Origin: an uncultured bacterium | GTDB lineage: Bacteria; Actinomycetota; Coriobacteriia; Coriobacteriales; Coriobacteriaceae | DNA: 10,612 nt | Direction of reading: 5' to 3' | Assembly: GCA_905215205.1 (NCBI GenBank) | Contig: CAJMPK010000040.1 | Span: forward strand, 1-10,612 | In this document: positions 1-5,639 of the stretch, in pieces | Position numbering within the stretch: position 1 is the first letter of the stretch | How the letters are laid out: every line of letters begins with the position of its first letter | Notes under the pieces: model-generated | The model's database searches: none | Told to the model about the DNA's origin: nothing | The model's input: only the letters and a program-made list of their open reading frames with translations | Position numbers and translations under genes: made by a program

Positions 1-1
1 C

Positions 2-493
2 GCCTCGATGATCTCGGATGACGACATGCCCAACGGCGCCAACCTGGTCAACGCCATCGTCGCCTCCCTGGTGCTGTGCCTGCAGCTGGTTCCCATCGAC
101 GCCATCTCCAACGGTGTCTTCTGGATGCTCTTCGGTACCTCCGTTGTCTTCCTGCTGCTGACCTACATTCCGATGTTCCCGGCATTCCTCAACCTTCGTA
201 AGAACGACCCCAACCGTGAGCGTATCTTTACGTTCCCGTTTAAGGGCGCCATGATGAAGGTCATGCTGGCTATTCCCTGCATCGAGCTGATTCTGGCCAT
301 CGTTGCAACGCTGATTCCGTTCTCTGTCGATGAGATTGGCGATAAGGTCCCGATGATCGTCATCTTCATCGTGCTCTTGCTTATTGGCGAGGTTGTCCGC
401 GTCGTCAGTGCTAAGGGCCGCGAGACCGAGTACAAGGGTCTCACTCCCGAGCTGGCTGCTCAGCGCCTCGCTGAGGAGTCCGAGGAGGACTAG
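2..493 (+). CDS. APC-family amino acid/polyamine antiporter, C-terminal part (5' end outside window)
   Basis: The frame is open from base 2 to the TAG at 491-493, giving about 163 residues. The true start lies upstream of the window; the ATG at 8 is internal. At least three hydrophobic segments are visible (roughly residues 12-32, 40-60 and 85-105), with a fourth near 115-135, and a charged cytoplasmic tail rich in Glu ends in EESEED. The protein aligns without difficulty to the C-terminal third of the complete transporter at 2569-3960. Shared blocks are the MPNG loop, the VVFLL..(T/S)YIPMFPAF segment followed by a basic LRK, and a late GEV.R motif. It is therefore a paralogue in the amino acid-polyamine-organocation superfamily, close to agmatine/putrescine or glutamate/GABA exchangers. 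Its position before an agmatine deiminase suggests agmatine uptake coupled to product export. The family is fairly sure; the substrate is inferred. Confidence 0.85.
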   Translation, partial: ASMISDDDMPNGANLVNAIVASLVLCLQLVPIDAISNGVFWMLFGTSVVFLLLTYIPMFPAFLNLRKNDPNRERIFTFPFKGAMMKVMLAIPCIELILAIVATLIPFSVDEIGDKVPMIVIFIVLLLIGEVVRVVSAKGRETEYKGLTPELAAQRLAEESEED

Positions 494-861
494 AGCACCC
501 GGATTCGGGGCTCCAACCTTCCTCGCGTACCAACGTGCGCTTCGTCGGGCTTGTCGCTCCCGACTCGGGACACTCTAGCCTCTTCGGAGGCGTGCCCAAG
601 CAACAGGTTTGCTAACCTTTCTCTGAGGTGGGTGTGAGCTATTGCTCCGGTAACCACCGCCCGCCCCAATCTCTCTTCCGTATCCTTCGTGCGTTTTGTC
701 TCCGCGCACCGGGTTACGTCGTCGCTTGCCGGTGCGACATCCGTGAAAACCGGTGCCAGGCGCCCCGACCTTTGCCGGGGAACGGGCGCCTACCATCTCT
801 TGGTTTTAGGCTGCGGGTAACCCGCCCGCAGCAAGCGATCGTTCGATTTGGAGGAAATCTT
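494..861 (+). promoter_or_regulatory. Long structured intergenic leader upstream of aguA copy 1
   Basis: This 368-base gap holds no credible gene. It contains a chain of inverted repeats: GCGTAC/GTGCGC at 525-540, GTCGGG/CCCGAC at 544-564, a GCCTC-TTCG-GAGGC tetraloop hairpin at 578-591, GCACCGG at 706-712 which can pair with CCGGTGC at either 729-735 or 750-756, AGGCGCCC/GGGCGCCT at 758-791, and GCTGCGGG/CCCGCAGC at 810-832. None is followed by a T-tract, so I do not call a terminator. A GGAGG ribosome binding site lies at 850-854, just before the aguA start at 862. The last hairpin ends about 18 bases before that site. I recognise no known riboswitch consensus (T-box, ykkC or mini-ykkC guanidine elements were considered). 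No convincing sigma-70 promoter was found by eye. A structured 5' UTR or intercistronic RNA is likely; its function is unknown. Confidence 0.5.
525..540. repeat. Short palindrome, copy 1 of a two-copy intergenic hairpin
   Basis: GCGTAC-CAAC-GTGCGC forms a 6-bp stem (one G-U pair in RNA) with a 4-base loop. A near-identical element lies at 2116-2131 after aguA copy 1. Both sit between genes of the antiporter/deiminase cluster. Confidence 0.4.
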
Positions 862-2067
862 ATGCGTACGATCACCGAGTCCGAGTCCACCCCTAAGGCC
901 GATGGCTTTTTTATGCCTGCTGAGTTCGCCCCACAGGATCGCGTGTGGATGGGCTGGCCCCATCGCACCGATACCTGGGCCCATGGTGCCAAGCCGGCTC
1001 AGAAGCAGTATGCCGCCATCGCTCGCGCCATCGCCGAGTTCACCCCGGTCACCATGTGCGCCAACCAGGCCGACTACGCCAACTGCAAGGCCGCCTTTGA
1101 GGAAGACGAGAACGTCACCGTTATCGAGATGACCACCGACGACGCTTGGTTCCGCGACACCGCTGCCACTTTTGTTATCAATGGCAAGGGCGATAAGCGC
1201 GCCAACCACTGGCACTTCAACGCCTACGGCGGCCTCGTCGACGGCCTCTATTTCCCGTGGGACAAGGACGAGCAGATCGCCCTTAAGATGGCTGAGCTTT
1301 CCGGCTGCCGTCGTTATCGTCCCGATGACATGATCCTCGAGGGCGGTTCCATCACCGTCGACGGCGAAGGCACCGTGGTCGTGACCGACCAGTGCCTGCT
1401 TTCTCCGGGCCGCACCTGCTCTGCGGTTCTGGAGGAGGAAGAGGATCCCGAGTCCATCTGGCCCAAGTTCCACAAGAAGTTTGAGCCCTGGAGTGAGGAA
1501 CTTCGCTCCTATATGGACGAGCACCTCAAGGATTACCTGGGCGTCGAGAAGGTCATCTGGGTCAAGGAGGGCATCGACCCCGAGGAGACCAACGGCCACA
1601 TCGACGACGTCGCCACGTTCATCGCCCCGGGCGTCATGGCCTGCATCTGGACCGACGACCCCGAGTACCCGTTCTACGACCAGTGCCACGCCGCCTACGA
1701 GACCCTCTCCAACGCCGTTGACGCCAAGGGCCGCAAGATGAAGGTCTACAAGCTCTGCATGCCCGTGAACCCGCTGTACATGGACCAGGCCTCCTGCGAC
1801 ACCATCGACGCCGACGAGAACGCCGAGCCGCGCGTCCCCGACGAGCCGCTGATCGCCTCCTACATGAACTACCTGGTCACCAACCACGGCGTCATCGTCC
1901 CGCAGTACGGCGACGAGAACGACCAGCTGGCCGTCGACACGCTCCAGAAGATCTACGACGAGGTCTGGGGCGAGGGCGTCTACAAGTGCGTCGGCGTTCA
2001 GTCCGAGCAGGTCGTTTTCGGCGGCGGAAACATCCACTGCATTACCCAGCAGGAACCGTCCGCTTAA
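862..2067 (+). CDS. aguA: Agmatine deiminase (agmatine iminohydrolase), copy 1, with an internal insertion
   Basis: Predicted to hydrolyse agmatine to N-carbamoylputrescine and ammonia in the cytoplasm; family PAD_porph/AguA of the guanidino-group-modifying enzymes. The open frame extends upstream to 628, but the ATG at 862 has GGAGG seven bases before it, and its N-terminus matches that of copy 2 (ESESTP..DGF.MP.E). The protein is 401 residues, longer than the usual 365-380. Visible active-site residues: Trp96 and Asp99 in DAWFRD, Glu160 in LEGGS, His246 and Asp248 in NGHIDD, and the nucleophile Cys393 in GGGNIHCIT. Oddities: about 25 extra residues (roughly 185-215, with Glu- and Trp-rich segments) compared with copy 2; the family's Gly-Pro after the RD pair is Ala-Ala (RDTAATF); the usual RNP is RTC. 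Codon use changes abruptly near base 1534. A deiminase is nearly certain; agmatine as the actual substrate is likely but not proved because of these changes. Confidence 0.9.
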   Translation: MRTITESESTPKADGFFMPAEFAPQDRVWMGWPHRTDTWAHGAKPAQKQYAAIARAIAEFTPVTMCANQADYANCKAAFEEDENVTVIEMTTDDAWFRDTAATFVINGKGDKRANHWHFNAYGGLVDGLYFPWDKDEQIALKMAELSGCRRYRPDDMILEGGSITVDGEGTVVVTDQCLLSPGRTCSAVLEEEEDPESIWPKFHKKFEPWSEELRSYMDEHLKDYLGVEKVIWVKEGIDPEETNGHIDDVATFIAPGVMACIWTDDPEYPFYDQCHAAYETLSNAVDAKGRKMKVYKLCMPVNPLYMDQASCDTIDADENAEPRVPDEPLIASYMNYLVTNHGVIVPQYGDENDQLAVDTLQKIYDEVWGEGVYKCVGVQSEQVVFGGGNIHCITQQEPSA

Positions 2068-2115
2068 TCGTCTGGCTTTCCGAGGCACCCCATCTCGCCG
2101 CTCAAACCGTCGCTT

Positions 2116-2131
2116 GCGTACCAAAGTACGC
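2116..2131. repeat. Short palindrome, copy 2 of a two-copy intergenic hairpin
   Basis: GCGTAC-CAAA-GTACGC is a perfect 6-bp stem with a 4-base loop, located 49 bases after the aguA copy 1 stop. It shares the core GCGTACCAA.GT.CGC with the element at 525-540. Confidence 0.4.
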
Positions 2132-2167
2132 GGCGCTCCTCTTTCACGGGAATCTGCCGCACCTCAG

Positions 2168-2223
2168 AAACCCAGCCGGTCAAGCGAACAGGGACTACCT
2201 GATTGATCGGTTGGGTTTTCTTT
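2168..2223 (+). terminator. Intrinsic terminator 1 after aguA copy 1
   Basis: The arm at 2168-2183 (AAACCCAGCCGGTCAA) pairs with 2203-2218 over 16 positions, with two G-U pairs. The 19-base loop contains a further CAGG/CCTG helix (2189-2192 with 2198-2201). The tail is T-rich (TTTTCTTT, 2216-2223). It lies about 100 bases after the stop codon of aguA copy 1 and would end that transcript. Confidence 0.75.
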
Positions 2224-2260
2224 GGGCACTCCGTTGCCTCCACATCGGAGTGCCCTTTTT
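2224..2260 (+). terminator. Intrinsic terminator 2, directly after terminator 1
   Basis: A perfect 10-bp stem, GGGCACTCCG (2224-2233) with CGGAGTGCCC (2246-2255), a 12-base loop, and TTTTT at 2256-2260. It begins at the base after the T-rich tail of the previous hairpin, so the two form a tandem terminator insulating the downstream antiporter gene from aguA read-through. Confidence 0.9.
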
Positions 2261-2263
2261 CTT

Positions 2264-2350
2264 TGATTGAATACGCGTCTGATCTGGGATTTATTGCGGG
2301 TTAGGCCAATTGTTCGCTTGAATTTCCCAGGTCAGACGCGTATTCAATTG
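2264..2350. repeat. Long inverted repeat, 24-bp arms with a 35-base spacer
   Basis: The arm at 2266-2289 is the reverse complement of 2325-2348 with one mismatch (T2283 opposite G2331), which is a U-G pair in RNA; two further G-U pairs can extend the stem to 2264/2350. Each arm contains ACGCGT. The element starts four bases after the T-tract of terminator 2 and ends about 220 bases before the antiporter start. There is no T-tract after it, so it is not a standard terminator. It could be an operator, a 5' UTR hairpin of the antiporter transcript, or a tiny MITE-like element; no target-site duplication is obvious. Confidence 0.75.
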
Positions 2351-2568
2351 CTGATAGTTTCCGGTTGCGAGCGCGACCGTTTTGATCGGAGTATCTATGT
2401 ACCAGCGTATCGTTATCTACACGCGCCTGTTCCGCGAGCGTTGGTCCAACAATTGCATCCTCTCTTCTCTTTGGGATGGCACCTGCACCGGTGACGCGGC
2501 CTGCAACCCTACCTTGGGCTGCGCCTTCGGTACAGATGCCATCCTTTTTGCTGTAGGGGGAGCGTGCC
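2351..2568 (+). other. Leader of the second antiporter gene, with a doubtful 60-codon frame
   Basis: About 218 bases without a confident gene. A small hairpin (GGTTGC/GCGACC, 2363-2378) is visible, but no clear promoter. A short frame from ATG 2397 to TAA 2577-2579 (60 codons, starting MYQRIVIYTRLF) has GGAG at 2388-2391, five bases before its ATG. It overlaps the antiporter start codon at 2569 in another frame. This could be a translationally coupled leader peptide or chance. The antiporter's own binding site is GGGGGAG at 2556-2562. Confidence 0.3.
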
Positions 2569-3960
2569 ATGGTAGGTAAAAAGTTCTCCCTGTTCGAGGT
2601 CATCCTCTCGGTTATCTGCGTTGTCTTTACCATCGAGGCGGCTGCTCCGGCGTCTGCCATGGGTAACGTGCAGTTCTTCTGGTGGATCTTCCTCATCATT
2701 ACGTTTTTGCTTCCCTATGGCCTGGTGGTGGCCGAGCTCGGTACGGCGTTCGATTCCGAGGGCGGCCTGTACGATTGGGTTCGCCTGGGCTTGGGCGACC
2801 GTTGGGGCGCCCGTTGCTCCTGGTGCTACTGGGTCAACTTTCCACTGTGGGTGGCAAGTATCGCCTGTATGTTCCCCAGTGTCATCAATGCGGTATGGGG
2901 CATCGAGTTTTCGCTCGGGGTTCGAATTGCCATCGAGCTTGCCTTTGTGTGGGGCGTCACGGTCATGGCGATGCACCCGGTGGCCGAGGCCGATTGGGTC
3001 ATGGACGGCGGTGCCGTCATCAAGGTGCTCATTACCGCCGTGGTGGGAATCGTCGGCATCTGGTTTGCCTGCAATAACGGCTTTGCCAACGACATGTCGT
3101 TTAAGACCTTCATTCCAGATTTGGGCGACACCAATTCGTTGACGTACCTATCGATCATCCTGTTCAACTTTATGGGCTTCGAAGTGGTCGCGACCTTTGC
3201 CAGCACGATGAAAAACCCATCGCGCGATATCCCCAAGGCGGTTATCGCTGGTGGCGTTGCCATTGCGGCGATCTACATTATCTGCGGCGTCGGCATTGGA
3301 GCCGCGGTTCCCACCGAGCAGCTTTCGCTCGATTCGGGCATTGTGGACGCGGTCGCCGCCATGTTGGGGCGCAGCCATCCGCTAACGATGATTGTTGGCG
3401 TGGCCTTTTTGGCGACGCTGTTCGCCAACATGATCTGCTGGAGCTTTGGCGTCAACAACGTGGCGAGCTATGCCGCGCGTCATGGCAATATGCCGCGTCC
3501 CTTTGCGCTGGTGTCCAAGAAGACCGGCATGCCCAATGGTTCGGCAATCATTAACGGTTGTTTTGCCAGCCTGGTACTACTGCTTCAGATTCCGCTGGGC
3601 GAGGGCTCCGACGTTTTTTGGGTCTTCTTTTCGATGAACGTTGTCTTTCTGCTCATGAGTTATATCCCAATGTTCCCAGCGTTTTGGCGCCTGCGCAAAT
3701 ATGACGATCGCCCGCGCGTGTTCCGCGCGCCCTTCGAGGGCAAGGTGCTTGCGGTGGCACTTGCGATTCCCGTGGTGGAGCTCGTGCTTTCGATTGTCGC
3801 TACGATTGTGCCGCTCAACGGCTCGCCCGCCGAAATGGCAAAGTTGCCCATTCTCATGGGTGTAGTGATCGCCATGTTGCTGGGCGAGGTTTCGCGCCTC
3901 ATATCGCGCCGCGGCCGCAGCGTCGACAATCCCGGCGTTGGCGTGTATAGAAAACGCTGA
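2569..3960 (+). CDS. APC-family amino acid/polyamine antiporter, probable agmatine/putrescine-type exchanger
   Basis: A 463-residue integral membrane protein with about 12 hydrophobic segments from residue 8 to 450, which is the usual size for the amino acid-polyamine-organocation superfamily. The start is set by GGGGGAG at 2556-2562, six bases before the ATG. Near the N-terminus there is a small-residue first helix (FTIEAAAPASAMG, 20-32), followed by AELGTAFDSEGGLYDW (55-70), the acidic/GG..YDW signature of these exchangers. The C-terminal third closely matches the partial antiporter at 2-493. The nearest known functional types are agmatine/putrescine (AguD-like) and glutamate/GABA antiporters; I cannot decide between them from sequence. 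It stands alone, insulated from aguA copy 1 by two terminators and a long inverted repeat, so it probably has its own promoter. The tail after the last helix is short and basic (SRRGRSVDNPGVGVYRKR). Confidence 0.85.
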   Translation: MVGKKFSLFEVILSVICVVFTIEAAAPASAMGNVQFFWWIFLIITFLLPYGLVVAELGTAFDSEGGLYDWVRLGLGDRWGARCSWCYWVNFPLWVASIACMFPSVINAVWGIEFSLGVRIAIELAFVWGVTVMAMHPVAEADWVMDGGAVIKVLITAVVGIVGIWFACNNGFANDMSFKTFIPDLGDTNSLTYLSIILFNFMGFEVVATFASTMKNPSRDIPKAVIAGGVAIAAIYIICGVGIGAAVPTEQLSLDSGIVDAVAAMLGRSHPLTMIVGVAFLATLFANMICWSFGVNNVASYAARHGNMPRPFALVSKKTGMPNGSAIINGCFASLVLLLQIPLGEGSDVFWVFFSMNVVFLLMSYIPMFPAFWRLRKYDDRPRVFRAPFEGKVLAVALAIPVVELVLSIVATIVPLNGSPAEMAKLPILMGVVIAMLLGEVSRLISRRGRSVDNPGVGVYRKR

Positions 3961-4059
3961 CCGTGAGGGGCTTGGCCCACCGGCACGGGGCTAAAACCGG
4001 GGTTGCTTCCAAGTTAACAAATCGCTGCGAGGATTGCTGCGGCAATCGTGAAAGTTATG

Positions 4060-4251
4060 CTAACGGTTGCGCTGGTCGAATGAAGAGGAGAGCTTGGGCG
4101 CAAAGTAGGGGATGTGTCCCAGGTAAGGGCAGCTGTCGTTGCGCTCATCAACGATGCAAGGAACGTCATCGTAGGTCATGGTCGAACCGATTTTGGCGAT
4201 GGCCTTGGCGGCAGGCGCGACAATAATCTTGAGCGGTGTAATCGGCGCCAT
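4060..4251 (-). CDS. Small uncharacterised protein, 63 residues
   Basis: The minus-strand ATG (4249-4251) is preceded by AAAGGAGATGCC, a near-ideal ribosome binding site with good spacing, and by a plausible promoter. This makes it a better candidate than the antisense shadows elsewhere. The protein starts MAPITPLKIIVAPAAKAIAK and continues with IGSTMTYDDVPCIVDERND, SCPYLGHIPYF and a polar tail ending DQRNR. It has two cysteines (PCIV and SCPY), no clear signal peptide and no strong membrane segment. I do not recognise a family. It is divergently paired with the membrane LuxR gene at 4341, so it may be regulated by that protein or act with it. It could be a conserved Coriobacteriia small protein; a spurious frame is less likely given the ribosome binding site. 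Confidence 0.6.
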   Translation of the reverse strand: MAPITPLKIIVAPAAKAIAKIGSTMTYDDVPCIVDERNDSCPYLGHIPYFAPKLSSSFDQRNR

Positions 4252-4268
4252 GGCATCTCCTTTCGATC

Positions 4269-4297
4269 TTGGTATTCGTCGATGTTTCTACCATAAC
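4269..4297 (+). promoter_or_regulatory. Possible promoter for the membrane LuxR gene
   Basis: TTGGTA (4269-4274), 17 bases, then CATAAC (4292-4297); each hexamer matches consensus at four of six positions. It would give a 5' UTR of roughly 35-40 bases. It overlaps head-on with the minus-strand promoter at 4285-4313, so the two genes may be expressed competitively. Weak call. Confidence 0.3.
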
Positions 4298-4313
4298 CGT
4301 ACTGCGGAATCAA
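4285..4313 (-). promoter_or_regulatory. Putative sigma-70 promoter for the small minus-strand gene
   Basis: Reading the minus strand, TTGATT (4308-4313) and TAGAAA (4285-4290) are separated by 17 bases. Transcription would start about 25 bases before the small gene's ATG. The -10 region is preceded by TGG. It overlaps the possible promoter of the divergent LuxR gene. Confidence 0.45.
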
Positions 4314-4340
4314 GCTGGTTGTGCGCGGAATGAGGGTAGT

Positions 4341-5333
4341 ATGAGCTTCGCATTCTTTATCTACACGATTCTTGTCATGGGCATTGGACTGGTAACGGCA
4401 TCAACTGCACTCGTAATATGGCTCATGACTCGTCGACGCGATTGTTTGGTGGCGGCCGCGGGCTTCCTTCTCTATATCTTCGATATGTCGGTGATTTTCT
4501 TTGATGAGTACAACCGGCTCAAATATGACTATACGATGACGTTTAATGAGCCGCTTCAACACCCGTTACTGCGCTGTGCGCTGGGCGTGGCGATTCTTGC
4601 GTGCGTATGGCTTTGGGTAATGTTTCGCTTGCACGACGAGGTGACCGTTAAGCGCGTTGCCGCATATGTCGTACCGATCGCCGTGCTTCAGCTTGCTCTG
4701 GTGCCTCGTACTGGCTTTGCGGGCCAGGTTCAGCAATATCTTTTTTGGCTTGCGCGCGATTTGGGAATGGCATTTTGCTTGGTATATGCTTACGCCCGCT
4801 ATCGCAAGACGGAGAATAGGGCTGAGCGGCTCGATCTTGAGCGCTCTCGGACGTTCTTTCGCATAGCCTGCGTGCTTACCGTGATGGTGGTTATCGAGGA
4901 TACCTATATGATCCTATTCTGCACGCCTGACGTTGACAACGTGATGGTGAGCACTTTTTTATGGTATCTTGGCGAGCGGAATATCTCAGAGAATTTATTG
5001 TTTGTGGCTGCAGCCGTTCAGTTATTTAAACAGTTCAGCCATATCTTACGTGTGTTCTCGCGTCACCCTCGTGCCGATGAAGAGGTAGCGACAGAGCGCC
5101 GTGATGCACGGGAGGATCTTGTCTCGCGAGTTGTGATTTTCTCGGACGAGGATGGGCTTTCAAAGCGCGAACAGGAAGTGCTTACACTCGTATTGCGTGG
5201 ACTCGATGTTCAAAATATTGCTAATGAACTTGTGATTAGTCCGGGCACCGTCAAGGCTCACCTGCATCGCATCTATGTAAAGAGCGAAGTCAAGGCGCGT
5301 GACGACTTGATTGAGGCATTCTGGCGCTCGTGA
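4341..5333 (+). CDS. LuxR-type transcriptional regulator with an N-terminal membrane sensor domain
   Basis: A 330-residue protein starting at ATG 4341, with GAGGG at 4332-4336 before it; the open frame continues upstream but without a ribosome binding site. The N-terminal two thirds carry six or seven hydrophobic segments (about residues 5-28, 35-55, 76-96, 104-121, 133-152, 171-193 and possibly 210-230). A short charged linker (240-265) leads to a GerE/LuxR helix-turn-helix at about 273-328: LSKREQEVLTLVLRG, then NIANELVISPGTVKAHLHRIY. No receiver domain or kinase is seen, so it looks like a one-component, membrane-bound sensor-regulator, an architecture common in Coriobacteriia and comparable to AguR of enterococcal and streptococcal agmatine operons. 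Likely targets (inferred) are the amidohydrolase-MATE pair downstream, the small divergent gene, or the flanking antiporter genes. The ligand is unknown. Codon use is more AT-rich than in aguA copy 1. Confidence 0.88.
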   Translation: MSFAFFIYTILVMGIGLVTASTALVIWLMTRRRDCLVAAAGFLLYIFDMSVIFFDEYNRLKYDYTMTFNEPLQHPLLRCALGVAILACVWLWVMFRLHDEVTVKRVAAYVVPIAVLQLALVPRTGFAGQVQQYLFWLARDLGMAFCLVYAYARYRKTENRAERLDLERSRTFFRIACVLTVMVVIEDTYMILFCTPDVDNVMVSTFLWYLGERNISENLLFVAAAVQLFKQFSHILRVFSRHPRADEEVATERRDAREDLVSRVVIFSDEDGLSKREQEVLTLVLRGLDVQNIANELVISPGTVKAHLHRIYVKSEVKARDDLIEAFWRS

Positions 5334-5639
5334 GGCTGGAGTGGTCCGGCTGACGGTGTATCGCAGACTGCTCGGCGTAAAGAAGCGACAATAAACTTAG
5401 ACAATAAAATACCTGTTCAGACGTGTAAACCTACTTAATCCGTCCGTTCGCTCGGTTCCATCTTGGCAGCTTGTGCTGGAGGTGCGTCAATGGGTGTTGA
5501 CGCGGGGCGTAGGGCGCTGGACAGACGCCCAATTGCCTGTAGGCACGTGTCACGAGGGGGCGGCAAATGCTCCCTCACCGATTGGGCGCGCCGTATCGTG
5601 GCGCTTATCCATTGTCCTGTAACGTCTGAGGAGGCTCAT
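5334..5639 (+). promoter_or_regulatory. Intergenic leader of the amidohydrolase-MATE operon
   Basis: A 306-base gap. Its first part is AT-rich (5388-5440) and has a direct repeat, ACAATAAA at 5388-5395 and again at 5401-5408, probably near the promoter or a regulator site, though I could not fix -35/-10 boxes. The second part is structured: GCGTCAA/TTGACGC at 5484-5503 (7-bp stem, loop TGGGTG), GGGCG/CGCCC at 5512-5530, CGCCCAAT at 5526-5533 pairing with ATTGGGCG at 5581-5588, and inside it GAGGG/CCCTC (5555-5576). CGCCC at 5526-5530 can join only one of two helices, so alternative folds are possible. A GAGGAGG ribosome binding site at 5628-5634 follows. No known riboswitch consensus was recognised. 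Confidence 0.4.

Noticed and set aside
578..597. Terminator after the partial antiporter gene (UUCG hairpin)
   Set aside because: The GCCTC-TTCG-GAGGC stem is stable but is followed by GTGCCC and not by a T-tract.
628..861. N-terminal extension of aguA copy 1
   Set aside because: No ribosome binding site at the upstream start, the translated extension has no similarity to copy 2, and the region is full of hairpins; the ATG at 862 has GGAGG.
494..861. T-box or guanidine riboswitch upstream of aguA copy 1
   Set aside because: The T-box core AGGGTGG.ACCGCG and the ykkC or mini-ykkC signatures were looked for and not found; only loosely similar GGTGG and ACCACC strings exist.
790..2124. Long minus-strand open frame (444 codons) opposite aguA copy 1
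   Set aside because: It is the antisense shadow of a gene with strongly G/C-ending codons. The translation is low-complexity (Val, Gly, Asp, Leu) with no recognisable domain, and aguA on the plus strand has all its motifs.
2264..2350. Insertion sequence or transposon bounded by the 24-bp inverted repeats
   Set aside because: The spacer is only 35 bases, with no transposase and no target duplication visible; reported as an inverted repeat of unknown role.
4032..4047. Hairpin GATTGC/GCAATC after the small minus-strand gene as its terminator
   Set aside because: Only six base pairs and no T-tract following it on the minus strand.
5463..5639. N-terminal extension of the amidohydrolase from a TTG codon
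   Set aside because: The extension is Arg/Gly/Ala-rich, non-domain-like and overlaps predicted RNA helices; the ATG at 5640 has GAGGAGG and starts the family's first strand.
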